Source: Bacteroidota bacterium
Lineage (GTDB): Bacteria; Bacteroidota; Bacteroidia; AKYH767-A; OLB10
DNA length: 64,000 nt
Direction: 5' to 3'
Assembly: GCA_016721435.1 (NCBI GenBank)
Contig: JADKIC010000001.1
Location: 1-64,000, forward strand
In this document: positions 1 through 10,061 of the stretch, piece by piece
How positions within the stretch are numbered: the stretch's first letter is position 1
Layout of the letters: each line of letters begins with the position of its first letter
Position numbers and translations under genes: made by a program
Notes under the pieces: generated by a model
What the model was told of the DNA's origin: nothing
The model's input: only the letters and a program-made list of their open reading frames with translations
Databases searched by the model: none

Positions 1-77
1 GAAAACCATGAAGCAGAATCGCGACCATGAAGCAGAATCGCGACCATGAAGCAGAATCGCGAAAAGCGATGCGCTTC
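1..77. repeat. Three 19-bp direct repeats ending in a long hairpin
   Basis: Three tandem copies of a 19-bp unit (CCATGAAGCAGAATCGCGA) occupy about 7-63. The last copy is followed by an inverted partner, so CCATGAAGC pairs with GCTTCATGG and the inner ATCGC pairs with GCGAT around a GAAAA loop. The array may continue to the left of the window. The function is unknown; a REP-type intergenic element or a terminator-like structure is possible. Confidence 0.75.
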
Positions 78-300
78 ATGGTAAACCTTTCCCGTCAACT
101 GGAGAGCAGACGGGATCACATCGCCGTGGTCACGTGGCGAGTGAACCTTGAACCTTGGAACTCAAAACCTTGAACCTTAAACTTAAACTTATCATCCCAC
201 CTTTATGTAGGTGTGGGCAAAAAAACACGACGCTAATATTGTAGCGTAATATAACAATTTAATAATTTAATCTCAAGTATAACTGCATAAACCAATCACT
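78..300. other. Intergenic region with degenerate CCTTGAA repeats and a small hairpin
   Basis: From about 141 to 190 the sequence drifts through imperfect copies of AACCTTGAACCTT, a low-complexity pattern. A 6-bp hairpin (ACGCTA/TAGCGT) lies at about 220-240. No gene or clear promoter is visible before the signal-peptide start at 301. Confidence 0.4.
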
Positions 301-1742
301 ATGAAATTAAAATCACTCTTCAGAGCAACTTTGATCATTTTCAGGGCTCCTCACGCAAACAAAGTATCCAGCGCAAACCCGAATGCAATTGGCAATGCCG
401 GAACCAATCCGACTAACCAATTTCTTGGAAACGACGGATGCAATGATTTAAAATTCGTACTAATAATGCAGTACGTGTGATCTTTAGAAGTAACGGTAAG
501 GTGGGATAGGTACATCCTCGCCTACAGCATTATTTCAGGTCCAGAAGAATACGCTATCGGATGTATTGATTAAATCAACCGCTGCCGGTGCACAACTTTC
601 GGTTGATCGGGCTGCAAATGGTTTTGAAGCTGTAATAAAATATATGCAGACCGGGGTTCCTCAATGGAAAACCGGACTGACAGTAAATGCAAATGGAACA
701 CCTGATTATGTTATCAGAAATGAAATAAGTAATTCGGATGTATTAACAATCAATAGTGGAAGTAATTATGTGAATATCAATTCAGGTAATTTCACATAAC
801 GGTATATCCTATTTATATAATACTGCTAATGATCTTAACATTCACGCTTACGCTCCTTCAAATGCATCACCGTTTACTGCCGGAAATATCTTGTTGGCCT
901 ATCCGGGGAGTTTCAAAATCGGAAATGTAGGTGTAGGTACAAGTGATCCGAGCAGAGCTAAGTTTGTTGTACAAGGTAATGTGGAAAACAAATGCTATTT
1001 TCGGACAAGGGTCTTCTGGAATTGCATTGGTTCAGAACTGGTCCAGTATCGGATTTAATTCATACGTTGCGTCAAACACCTGGAAGTCGTTAGGTGCAGG
1101 TTATGGAGCACAGATTTCTCTTGACCCGACTTCAGGAGTCATGCATTTTGCTTCATCAACTAATGCAACTGCCTCAGATCAGAATGTAACAGGCACTACA
1201 GCTCTCGTAATTCATCCAACAGGTGCTGTCGGAATCAATTACACAGCCGCATCAAGCACTTTAGATGTAGCTCTCAAGCCTGGTACATCAACCACAGCAA
1301 GCTTTTGGGGTACTAATACAGGTTTTGCTTCGCACTTTTGCAATGGTGCAAACGAGACCACTTACATAAGAGGTGGACAGACCGGTTCAAACGTAATACT
1401 TGCCGATGTAGGTACGCAGCTTGTCGGAATTGGAACGTCAAATCCCGCATATAAATTGGATGTCTGCGGACCAATGCGTGCCAAGGAAGTACGGGTTTCC
1501 ACCGGTTGGTGCGACTACGTTTTTGCTGATGATTACAAGTTACCTGCATTAAGCGACGTCGAAGCATTTACAAAACAAACAAACATCTTCCTGAAGAAGT
1601 AACACCCGGGGCCATCATAGAAAGTGAAGGATTGGAAATTGGTAAAACATCAGCACAGATGATTAAGAAAATTGAAGAATTGACTTTGTACGTAATCGAT
1701 TTGCAAAAGCAGGTGGATCTATTGAAACAAGGAAGTAAATAA
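301..1742 (+). pseudogene. Secreted tail-fibre-domain-like protein, frameshifted
   Basis: The start at 301 opens a signal-peptide-like N-terminus (MKLKSLFRATLIIF). The reading frame then moves at least four times: frame 1 to about 480, frame 2 at 566-799, frame 1 from about 910 to 1602, and frame 3 to the stop at 1740-1742. The stitched product of about 480 residues has repeated GIGTSNPAYKLDV-type motifs. Its C-terminus (DDYKLPALSDVEAF, HLPEEVTPGAI, EGLEIGKTSAQMIKKIEELT, coiled-coil end) is typical of the Bacteroidota tail-fibre-like domain found in exported proteins. No phage genes lie nearby, so this is more likely a surface protein. Whether it is a decayed gene or a sequencing artefact cannot be decided here, because the next two genes are broken in the same way. 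Confidence 0.6.
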
Positions 1743-1777
1743 TCGCTCCTATTCATTATTAAATTTAATAGAAGACT

Positions 1778-3193
1778 ATGAATAAGATTATTTTAGTATC
1801 AAAAAGCAGCGTGCCTTAGCATCAGTATTACTGTTTATAATGTGCCTGATATCTGGCATAAATGTTAAAGCACAAGATGTTCAGCCGGAACTACTCGATA
1901 CAAATCAAAATGTTCAACCTCTGCAAAATCCAAAAGGTTGCGGTGAATATGTAATTGATAATGCAGCATTAACGCAGGCATTGAAATATGAATCTTCACA
2001 TCAAAATATGGATGTGGTTACTGTATTCACAATACGAGTTTACTTTCATATTTGTCGCGATAATGGTGGGATGAATGCTGCGGCAACGGAAGAAGAGGTT
2101 AAAGCTGAATTCAATGAATTGATTGCTGATTTTGCAAATAATATATATGCTTCATCAGTATGGGATTAGATTACATTGATAATACAATTGTAAATAATAG
2201 CCCAACCTCCTCCTTCTCTTACTCCGTACTTAAAACCAGATTGCTTGAATATCTTTTATCATTTTAACATCCCCGGATTAGGAGGTAGTGCATGAGTCAA
2301 TTCAAATACATTTTGTTCCATAGCCAAATCTAATCTTAGCTGGCAGTCACACGATCTCTCATGAAGAGTCGGACATTGTTTGGATTGCTTCATACTTTTG
2401 AACCGGATTAATGGTAATGAGATGATAAACGGATCAAATTCCAGCACATCAGCAGATCTGATTACTGATACTCCAGCAGATCCTAGGCCTATAAGGTCAG
2501 ACTTGCTATAGCACTTCAGGATGTTTGTATACTGGGGTGTACTGATCCGGATGGCGCATCCAATTTCCTCCCCCTTATACAAATACTATGTCCTGCTGGG
2601 AGGCGCTCCGTGCTATCCTAATCCTATTTTCACTTCAGGGCAATATTCCAGGGTAAACAGTTTTTTATTGACCAACGGACCATTAATTAATTGTCAATCA
2701 CTGTCTAATTACTCCCAAGGTGCTGTTACATGGTCGTCAGGAAATTATTGGAGAACTGCCATTAATACTGTAACGGTTAGTGGTAATGTAAATATAACCG
2801 GTGCTGCTGTAGCAACATTTGGTGGTAATTTAGTAGTGGTGCAAAATAATTTCGTGGCTACTCCAACCGGAAATGGTTTGGTATTAATTCGTCCTTCCGC
2901 TTACAGTGGTGGTGAAGGTATTCAAGAACCAACACAGGCTGATCATTTATCTGAAGATGCTTTATTAATATTTCCGAATCCCGCCAATGAATTTATTACT
3001 ATTAAAACAACAAACACTGATTCAAATACAATAATAAGTATCTATACTAGCACCATGCAGTTGATTAAAACGGTCAATTTTGAAGCAGGAATTGAAAACA
3101 TTGTTTCTACAATAAATTTTTCACCGGTATTTATTTTATTGATGCACAAAGCGGAATCAATCCTATCAAACAAAATTTGTGGTGAGCAGGTAA
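1778..3193 (+). pseudogene. M43 (pappalysin-like) metallopeptidase with T9SS sorting domain, frameshifted
   Basis: The start at 1778 and the hydrophobic stretch ALASVLLFIMCLISG form a signal peptide after one frame correction. The product continues with FHICRDNGGMNAAATEEEV, typical of the M43 propeptide/entry region. Near 2360-2405, correcting three bases restores HEVGHCLGLLHTFEP, the HExxHxxGxxH zinc motif of the M43 family. A later stretch encodes DPNGASN and the region preceding PIFTSGQ. The C-terminal part (2521-3193) contains a sorting domain (IFPNPANEFITIK ... YFIDAQS) that would send the protein through T9SS. One extra T near 3180 separates the open frame (stop 3198) from the expected basic end and stop at 3193. 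Function inferred: secreted protease. Frameshifts occur at about 1800, 2155, 2270, 2360-2390, 2500 and 3125. Confidence 0.62.
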
Positions 3194-3242
3194 TTTAGAG
3201 TAATATGTCAAATACAATGATGCTAAATATTTTAAATCATCA

Positions 3243-4929
3243 ATGAAAATGAAACAAAAGAAAAGTACCCCCATTTTATTTTATACTGTTGCTTGCAGTA
3301 TTATTTATAAAAGTCAATAATTTACATGCACAGGCGGATACTAAGTGGGTAAAGCAGCATGCTGAGACAGCACGCATGGCGTATGAAGAAGCAAATAGAA
3401 ATAAAGATAGACTCATTGCTGAAGGGAAGTGGAACTTGAATAAAATGCCGGGAGTAGTTTATCTGCGCACGCCATTAGAAGCCATGCCAAATATGCGTGA
3501 TTATAAGTTTTTCATATACCATTAACGGTTGATGATGACCCCAGTTCGGGTTGTAGAAATGCCTGGGCTGAACATTGTTATTTCCCATATCAGATAAATA
3601 CTTTTGATGGATGCACCGGTACTGAGTTTCAGTTTGCCCGGCGCGGGTATAACGTAATGGACGAAAAAATTGCACGTGTAATTGCTGCTGCAGATGGAAT
3701 TATAGTTGCTAAAGTTGATGGTAATTTTGACAGGAATTGTTACGGTGTTACCGGTCCTGAAAATTATGTCGCTTTAGAACATAGTGATGGAAGTCGAACC
3801 TATTACTATAATTTAAAAATGGTGATTTGACTCCAAAACCTATTGGAGGTATGTGGCAGAAGGCGAGTTCATAGGATACCCGGGGCTTCAGGCACCGGAT
3901 CAAGCCTCAGTTTTAATGTTAATTTTCGATGAACAGTTAGCTTGTTTTTTGAGCTTAGAGATAATGCCAATTCAGTAATTAATCCTTATAGAGAGGCCTA
4001 TAATTTAGGAAGGCCTTCCCGTTGGAGAGACTCAACAAATCTATACTCGTATTACACAACAGGTACTTCATTATTGCATCTAAAAACTACAAAGCATGCT
4101 CCTTTGAATCTTGATAATTGTGGAACTACACTGCCAACTTACAATGATCATTTTAATCCGGGCGATTCCATTTATTATGAATTTGCTTTTAAAAATTATG
4201 ATTTATTCCTCGATAGTTTTTTCTTGATATTTATAATCCACTTGGAGTTCCGGTTATGCCTACCCATGTTCGAAATAAAGGATGCGCAAGCTGCAGTACC
4301 TTCCAATAGATATCCTTAATTATTTTATGGGTTTCAAATTGCCAACAAATGGTCTAATGATTCCCGGTACCTATAAAATTATCTTAAATCTGCGTACTAA
4401 AGTTGGTTACAACTATGTTTACTACCACTACATCACAGTAGGTTGTCAGTCTGATTATTTTCCAACCGCTAATATTTCAGGAGAGTCAGGCTTAATCGCC
4501 GGCAATAATATTGTGACTTCCCAACAATTTTATAATACTTCCAGAGTAAAGTACGTTGCCGGTAATCAGATTATATTAAATCCGGGATTTGTTGCTCATG
4601 AAGGGAGTGATGTATTCTTGTATAGCGAGCCCTGCATTGTCCCCCCACGTTTGAGCGATGAAGACAGCGAATCTCCGGATCAGGAAATGGATAAGCTATT
4701 AATTGCTCCCAACCCTGCACGCGATTTCATAACAGTTAAAATCAAAGATTATAATTCAAAGGCAACCTTTAAAATCTACAACAGCACCTTGCAATTGGTT
4801 AAAGTGCTAAATGTTGAAAATGCTGCCGAGCAGATAATTTCATTGGCTGAGTTTGAAAACGGTATATACTTTATTGATGCACAAACAACCGAATGGTCTT
4901 ATAAATCTAAGTTTGTAGTGAATAAATAG
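3243..4929 (+). pseudogene. M23-like secreted protein with T9SS sorting domain, frameshifted
   Basis: Signal peptide from 3243 (corrected ILLLAVLFIKVNNLHAQ). The central part resembles a lysostaphin-type M23 fold: RVIAAADGIIVAKVDGNF, NYVALEHSDGSRTYYYNLK and an IGYPGASGTGSS turn. Where active enzymes have HLHFEV this gene reads SLSFNV, so the metal-binding His pair looks lost and the domain may be non-catalytic. After an Ig-like middle part, the C-terminus (LLIAPNPARDFITVKI ... GIYFIDAQ ... KSKFVVNK) is a type A T9SS sorting domain in one clean frame from 4282. Frame breaks occur at about 3275, 3510, 3540, 3830, 3860, 3930, 4220 and 4300. It is the third consecutive secreted gene with the same style of damage. 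Confidence 0.55.
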
Positions 4930-5023
4930 TCGATCAGTAAGAGAAATTCGTGTGATATTTCAATGCCCCATGAAACTTTACAGCGAGTTGGTATTTTGAA
5001 ATCCGGTCAATTCCATTTTTTTA

Positions 5024-5031
5024 TATCTTTG
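5024..5031 (+). promoter_or_regulatory. -7 box for tRNA-Leu
   Basis: TATCTTTG matches the Bacteroidota -7 consensus TAnnTTTG exactly and ends 17 bases before the mature tRNA. A TTG at 4996-4998 is a poor -33 candidate because the 25-bp spacer is longer than usual. Confidence 0.55.
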
Positions 5032-5048
5032 CCCTCCCAATAGGGAAA

Positions 5049-5132
5049 GCCCGGATGGCGGAATTGGTAGACGCGCTGGTCTCAAACACCTGTGCCTTCA
5101 CTGGCATGCCGGTTCGACTCCGGCTCCGGGTA
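5049..5132 (+). tRNA. tRNA-Leu (CAA anticodon)
   Basis: The sequence folds into a class II tRNA. The acceptor arms are GCCCGGA/TCCGGGT (first pair G-U). The D-arm is GCGGAATTGGTAGACGC. The anticodon loop CTCAAAC gives CAA, which reads UUG. There is a long variable arm (TGCC...GGCA) and a T-arm GCCGG-TTCGACT-CCGGC. CCA is not encoded. The anticodon stem CTGGT/ACCTG has one T-T mismatch where CTGGT/ACCAG is usual, which may be a base error. Confidence 0.93.
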
Positions 5133-5136
5133 CACT

Positions 5137-5186
5137 GAAAATGAGGTAGTTATAATTTTATTAATTATCTCATTTTCTTTTTTTCC
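5137..5186 (+). terminator. Rho-independent terminator after tRNA-Leu
   Basis: AAAATGAGGTA (from 5138) pairs with TATCTCATTTT (to about 5176) with one G-U pair. The hairpin is followed by CTTTTTTTCC. Confidence 0.7.
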
Positions 5187-5670
5187 TGTCCAAAAGTCGA
5201 CGTGAATGATACAATGAACAGGTTTTTTTCATTCCAAAATAGTTTATTGCTCAAATCCTTTTACATTGTTTGATATTAATAGCGTATGTCCGCTAATTCC
5301 TTCTCCTATTCACTATATTATTTTTCTTTATGAAATGATTTGAGAACCTTGCCAAAGAGGAAAGTAATGCCGGTTCTTATGGAAGCTCATGAATTACTTC
5401 AAGATGTCAATATCCACTGATTATATCGACCTCTCTCCTGTAGCAAAGGCAAAAGTATCATGTATAAAAATCGAATGATTCTTTCATTGGAATATTGAAT
5501 TAGACATATAGTTTTTTAAATCGATACTCATCTTATCAAAGTAGATTTATGTAACAAATGTTTCAGAATGATACTTCTGCCGGTGCTACTTTTGTAGAGG
5601 TAGCCTGATACCAAATCTTTTTGTTTCACAGCTTCCAAATACTTAGAACCTCTAACCCCCAACAATTACC
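5187..5670. promoter_or_regulatory. Intergenic region with -7 box for the multicopper oxidase
   Basis: No coding signal is seen in this AT-rich stretch. TACTTTTG at 5587-5594 matches the Bacteroidota -7 consensus and would give a leader of about 70 bases before the oxidase start at 5671. No TTG sits at the expected -33 distance, so support is moderate. Confidence 0.4.
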
Positions 5671-7388
5671 ATGAAGAAAATGAGCGCTATATTTCTGATT
5701 TTTTTTAGTTTTATTTACTCTTCAAAATCTCAAAATCTCCTTTCAATTCCGGACACACTTTCAGGATCAAATATCATCTTGAATATTTACGATACGAGCC
5801 ATGTGTTTACCCCGGATTCACAACAAATACTTTTGGCGTTAACGGAAGTTACCTGGGTCCAACGCTATTGTTGAACAGGGGAGACTCAGTAAGTATTAAT
5901 GTTGTAAATAATCTGATGGATACCACCACTATTCACTGGCACGGTATGCATGTGTCGGCAATGAATGACGGTGGTCCGCATATGGTAATTCCTCCCGGAA
6001 CGATTTGGAATCCGGGGTTTACTGTCCGGGATCATGCGTCTACGTATTGGTATCATCCGCATTTACATATGATGACTAATTTGCACGCTTCATTGGGAGC
6101 AGCGGGAGTGGTTATTGTTCGGGACTCAGTGGAAAGTGCACTTAATCTGCCACGAACTTATGGTATAGATGACTTTCCGTTGGTGATTCAATCCAAATGC
6201 TTCGATGCAGCGAAACAGATAATTGTAAATAATGCTTCAGATAGTGTGATGATGGTTAATGGAACTATCGACCCTTACCTCCCCGTTCCTGCGCAGATGG
6301 TTAGGTTTCGATTACTGAATGCCTCTTCAGAGCGGGTATATAATTTGGGAATGCAGGGAAATCAATCCTTTTATCAAATAGGCAGTGATGGAGGTTTGTT
6401 GGATGCTCCGGTAGCTTTAACCCGTCTGCGAATTGCGCCGGGAGAACGAGCAGAAATCCTAATTGATTTTGGCGGTATGGTGGGGCAATCGGTTTCTCTG
6501 CTCAGCTATGCAAATGAACTTCCCGCTGCGATTTATGGAGCCACGCAGCCGGGAATGGGGCCCGGTCAAACGATTCCGGGATACACTTCTAATGTGTTAA
6601 ACGGTGCAAATTTTAACGTCATTCAATTTAATGTGGTCGCACCAACTGCTTCATCTGTTACAACAATCCCCACTTCTTTGATTCCAAATACACCCTGGCC
6701 GGTTGCTTCAGCTAATGGATTCAAGACACTCACTTTTTCCCCTGTAAATATGGGACCTACTGCCATTCAGGGGCCATTTCTAATTAACAATACTTCGTTT
6801 GATATGGACGTGGTCAATTATTCTATACCACTCGATAATATTGAAGTATGGACGTTGACGAATCAATCTCCAATTGCTCATCCGTTTCACATTCATGATG
6901 TGCAATTTTATATTACAGAAATAAATGGTTTGCTTCCGCCTGCTAATTTAGCGGGAAGAAAAGATGTTGTTCTTGTGCCGGCCATGCAAACCATAAAGTT
7001 TATAACGAAATTTGAAACTTTCTGTGATTCCATGGCAAGCTACATGTACCATTGTCATATGTTGCCTCACGAAGACGAAGGTATGATGGGGCAGTTTATC
7101 GTAAGTTGTCCGGCTTCCGTTGGAGTGAATGAGATGCAAGAGCATAGCGAATCAGTAACTTTATTTCCTAATCCGGCTATTGACAATGTTTCAATTAAAT
7201 CTACTACTTCTTCAATGATAAAACGTGTGAAATTTAAAGATTATTCCGGGAGATTGATTGTGCAATCTGAAGAGATGAAGAGTGAAAACTTTTCGTTGGA
7301 TGTTTCTGCATTTGATGCCGGAATTTACATAGTTGAAATCAATACGAATCATCATACATTTTTAAAGAAACTTAGTGTGTTAAAGTAA
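5671..7388 (+). CDS. Multicopper oxidase with T9SS sorting domain (one frameshift)
   Basis: Secreted laccase-like multicopper oxidase, which couples oxidation of a phenol or metal substrate to reduction of oxygen. The signal peptide is MKKMSAIFLIFFSFIYSSKS. One frameshift at about 5822-5826 separates the first 50 residues from the rest; correction gives NTFGVNGSYLGPTLLLNRGD, the usual first cupredoxin strand. Copper ligands are complete: HWHGMH (about residue 89), WYHPHLH (about 129), HPFHIHD (about 403) and HCHMLPHEDEGMM (about 461). The last 80 residues are a sorting domain (LFPNPAIDNVSIK ... GIYIVEI ... KKLSVLK). Substrate cannot be read from the sequence. The ferritin-like gene downstream suggests, but does not prove, a metal-related role. 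Confidence 0.9.
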
Positions 7389-7500
7389 AGCCATTGAGGA
7401 GAAGATGAATTGCATTGATATTAATCATCTTTCAACTGTAACTGAAGTAACATAAATCCGGGCGTGTTCATGGTACTTTTATAAAATAAAATTCTTGATC

Positions 7501-8133
7501 ATGAAAACACTACTTATTATTGCAACTGCCGGACTGATGGGTTTCAACTCCTGTAAAAAAGATGACAATGAAAATAATAATGTTTCTGCCGTTTCAATTA
7601 ACACGCAGGAAAAGTTGGATTTATGCTTCTTAAGGGAAGAAGAGAAATTGGCACATGATGTTTATGTTTATGCGTATAACAAGTATGGCGTAATGATTTT
7701 CAATAACATTAGTGCAAGTGAAGCATCGCACATGTCATCGGTTTTAAATTTATTAAATAAATATTCTATTATAGATCCTGTTAATAGTAATGGCCCGGGT
7801 GTTTTTGTAGATACAAATTTACAACAGTTGTACAATGATCTCATTTTACAGGTAGATGTATCACTGATTAAGGCATTGGAAGTGGGTGCAACAATTGAAG
7901 ATCTCGACATCTCTGACATCAATACCTTTTATAGGAATACATCTAAATCCGATTTGATTCAGGTGTATGATGCGCTGACCTGCGGATCAAGGAATCATAT
8001 TAAAGCTTTTACCTCCCAATTGACCAGTCAGGGTGTTACTTATATTCCGCAATACCTGACCCAATCAACTTATGATTCCATTTTAGCGCTTCCTCATGAA
8101 CAATGCGGTAATGGAATGAGATTTAGAAAATAG
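7501..8133 (+). CDS. DUF2202 ferritin-like lipoprotein
   Basis: Small exported protein of about 210 residues. The N-terminus MKTLLIIATAGLMGFNSCKK is a lipoprotein signal with lipobox Cys at residue 18. The body (LCFLREEEKLAHDVYVYAYNK ... EASHMSSVLNLLNKY ... LDISDI ... CGSRNHIKAFTSQL) matches the DUF2202 family, a ferritin-like four-helix bundle with Glu/His candidates for a di-metal site. The exact function of the family is unsettled. I chose ATG 7501 over an upstream TTG at 7495, because it gives the compact signal peptide. It lies 112 bases after the multicopper oxidase on the same strand and is followed by a clear terminator. Confidence 0.85.
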   Translation: MKTLLIIATAGLMGFNSCKKDDNENNNVSAVSINTQEKLDLCFLREEEKLAHDVYVYAYNKYGVMIFNNISASEASHMSSVLNLLNKYSIIDPVNSNGPGVFVDTNLQQLYNDLILQVDVSLIKALEVGATIEDLDISDINTFYRNTSKSDLIQVYDALTCGSRNHIKAFTSQLTSQGVTYIPQYLTQSTYDSILALPHEQCGNGMRFRK

Positions 8134-8158
8134 TTGAAGGCTGATCCATTGCGTTTAG

Positions 8159-8190
8159 AAAAGGGGGCTGTAGAAATCAGCCTCCTTTTG
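8159..8190 (+). terminator. Rho-independent terminator after DUF2202 gene
   Basis: AAAAGGGGGCTG pairs with CAGCCTCCTTTT (one G-U) around a 7-base loop, with the T-tract inside the 3' arm. Confidence 0.75.
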
Positions 8191-8360
8191 TAATACTACT
8201 GTCCGGAATCGTACGCTGTTCATGGTTAAAGCTGAAGCCAGATTAATGTCAAAACAGCTAATTTACAATAAATTACATTAAGAAATTTGAAGTTTAAATC
8301 CTGATTTTATAGCGAATTGGAAACTTTGTAATATTTTCAACAGGGGAATGTTTATTCATT

Positions 8361-8390
8361 TTGATAAACGGGTTATTTTTAGTTTCTTTG
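8361..8390 (+). promoter_or_regulatory. Candidate promoter of prs
   Basis: TTG at 8361-8363 and TTTCTTTG at 8383-8390 are separated by 19 bases. This fits the Bacteroidota TTG-N19-TAnnTTTG pattern with one mismatch in the -7 box. The predicted leader is about 20 bases and holds an AAGGAAAGG purine tract just before ATG 8416. Confidence 0.5.
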
Positions 8391-8415
8391 CAGCCCTTTT
8401 AAGGAAAGGAAAAAC

Positions 8416-9351
8416 ATGGCGCGGCAGGTAAAAATATTCTCAGGAACAGCTTCACGATATCTCGCTGAGCAAATAGCAGATTGCTATGGTGCTCCGCTGG
8501 GTGATGTAAAGGTGGCCCGATTCAATGACGGTGAGTTTTCTCCCTCATTTGACGAAAGTGTTCGTGGTTGCGATGTTTTTATTATCCAAAGTACGTTTTC
8601 ACCTACCGATAATCTTTTTGAATTACTTATGCTGATTGATGCAGCCAAACGTGCCTCTGCTCATTATATAACCGCCGTGATTCCTTATTTCGGTTATGCC
8701 AGAAGTGATCGAAAGGATAAACCAAGGGTAGCTATTGCTTCTAAGTTGGTAGCCAATCTTTTAACAGCTGCCGGTGTGACCAGGGTAATGACCATGGATC
8801 TGCATGCACCACAAATTCAGGGCTTTTTTGATGTTCCTGTGGATCATATGGATGCCTCCGCCATTTTCGTCCCCTATATGAAGAGTCTTAACTTGCCCAA
8901 TATTATGATTTGTGCTCCGGATATGGGCGGTGTGCACAGGGCTCGTACCTATGCATCTTACTTCAGCGCCGATATGGCGATTATAGATAAGCACCGTAAA
9001 AGGGCCAATGAAATTGAAGGGATGCAACTGATTGGAGATGTCTCCGGTCGTGACTGTATATTGGTAGATGATATTGTTGATACAGCCGGCACATTGACAA
9101 AAGCCGCCAGTTTGCTGATTGACAATGGCGCTGCAAGCGTTCGTGCTTTCTGTACACATCCTGTACTAAGCGGTCAATCCTATGAACGAATTGCCGACTC
9201 TCATTTAACTGAAATAGTCGTTTGCGATACCATTCCACTTCGCAAGCCTGCTGTAAAAATTAAACAACTCCCTACGGCTGCACTCTTCGCTAAAGCGATT
9301 CAAAGAGTGTATTCCTATGAATCCATTAGCTCACTCTTTGTTAAAGCATAA
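8416..9351 (+). CDS. prs: Ribose-phosphate pyrophosphokinase
   Basis: Cytoplasmic enzyme making PRPP from ribose 5-phosphate and ATP, feeding purine, pyrimidine, histidine and NAD synthesis. The product has 311 residues, normal for the family, and is uninterrupted. Hallmarks are the N-terminal ATP region (FNDGEFSPSFDESVRG), the pyrophosphate loop YFGYARSDRKDKPR near residue 95, DLHAPQIQGFF near 130, and the PRPP-binding loop DCILVDDIVDTAGT near 214. rplY and pth follow on the same strand (14-base gap to rplY), the common prs-rplY-pth order of bacteria. Confidence 0.97.
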   Translation: MARQVKIFSGTASRYLAEQIADCYGAPLGDVKVARFNDGEFSPSFDESVRGCDVFIIQSTFSPTDNLFELLMLIDAAKRASAHYITAVIPYFGYARSDRKDKPRVAIASKLVANLLTAAGVTRVMTMDLHAPQIQGFFDVPVDHMDASAIFVPYMKSLNLPNIMICAPDMGGVHRARTYASYFSADMAIIDKHRKRANEIEGMQLIGDVSGRDCILVDDIVDTAGTLTKAASLLIDNGAASVRAFCTHPVLSGQSYERIADSHLTEIVVCDTIPLRKPAVKIKQLPTAALFAKAIQRVYSYESISSLFVKA

Positions 9352-9365
9352 TACAATACCTAGCA

Positions 9366-9944
9366 ATGAAAACGATTGAAATCAAAGGTTCAAAACGGTC
9401 AGATTTGACCAAGCAATCTGTAAAAGCACTTCGCAACAGCGAACATGTACCTTGCGTACTTTATGGTGGAGCAGAACCTGTTCACTTCTCAGCCCATCTC
9501 GCTGACTTCAAACATCTTGTTTATACACCCGATGTATACCTCGTGAAACTTATCGTTGATGGTAAGGAATATATGAGCATGATGCAAGACATTCAGTTTC
9601 ATCCGGTGAATGACATCATTCAGCACATCGACTTTCTGGAAGTATCAAATGATAAGCCGGTAACAATCAATATTCCGATCAAATTCAGCGGAGCCTCAGA
9701 TGGTGTAAAACAGGGTGGTAAATTGGTAACCAAAGTGCGTCGCTTGAAAGTGAAAGCATTGCCGGCAGCCCTTCCTGACTTCATTTCGGTTGATATTACT
9801 CCTCTTAAAATAGGTGGTAATATTCGTGTGCGTGATCTCACCACAACCGGAGTTACTTTCCTTGATTCTCCATCTAACGTGATTGTTGGAGTTCGGATCA
9901 CAAGGAATGTGGCTGCTGCTGAAGCTACTGCTGAGAAGAAATAA
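9366..9944 (+). CDS. rplY: 50S ribosomal protein L25/Ctc
   Basis: Binds 5S rRNA in the large subunit. At 192 residues it is the long Ctc form: an L25 domain (MKTIEIKGSKRSDLTKQ ... VPCVLYGG ... QDIQFHPV ... HIDFLEV) followed by a beta-rich C-terminal domain (KVRRLKVKALPAALPD ... LKIGGNIRVRDL). It ends in a short Ala/Glu/Lys tail. It lies between prs and pth and is probably cotranscribed with prs; a terminator follows before pth. Confidence 0.96.
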   Translation: MKTIEIKGSKRSDLTKQSVKALRNSEHVPCVLYGGAEPVHFSAHLADFKHLVYTPDVYLVKLIVDGKEYMSMMQDIQFHPVNDIIQHIDFLEVSNDKPVTINIPIKFSGASDGVKQGGKLVTKVRRLKVKALPAALPDFISVDITPLKIGGNIRVRDLTTTGVTFLDSPSNVIVGVRITRNVAAAEATAEKK

Positions 9945-10014
9945 TACCCTTTTCAACCATTATGTTTCATTGAATATGTAAGGGTTGGAAGATAAAATTA
10001 TAATCTCAACTAGG

Positions 10015-10038
10015 AGGAACCCTAAATAGGTTCCTTTT
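10015..10038 (+). terminator. Terminator between rplY and pth
   Basis: AGGAACC (10015-10021) pairs with GGTTCCT (10029-10035) around a 7-base loop, followed by TTT. It implies that pth needs its own promoter. Confidence 0.65.
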
Positions 10039-10049
10039 GGTGTTTAATA

Positions 10050-10057
10050 TAGGTTTG
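10050..10057 (+). promoter_or_regulatory. -7 box abutting the pth start codon
   Basis: TAGGTTTG matches TAnnTTTG exactly and ends only four bases before the GTG start at 10062. Transcription would begin at or near the start codon, implying a leaderless mRNA. No TTG is seen at -33. Confidence 0.45.
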
Positions 10058-10061
10058 CAAA

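Noticed and set aside
301..1742. Prophage tail-fibre gene
   Set aside because: The domain is common in Bacteroidota surface proteins, a signal peptide is present and there are no other phage genes.
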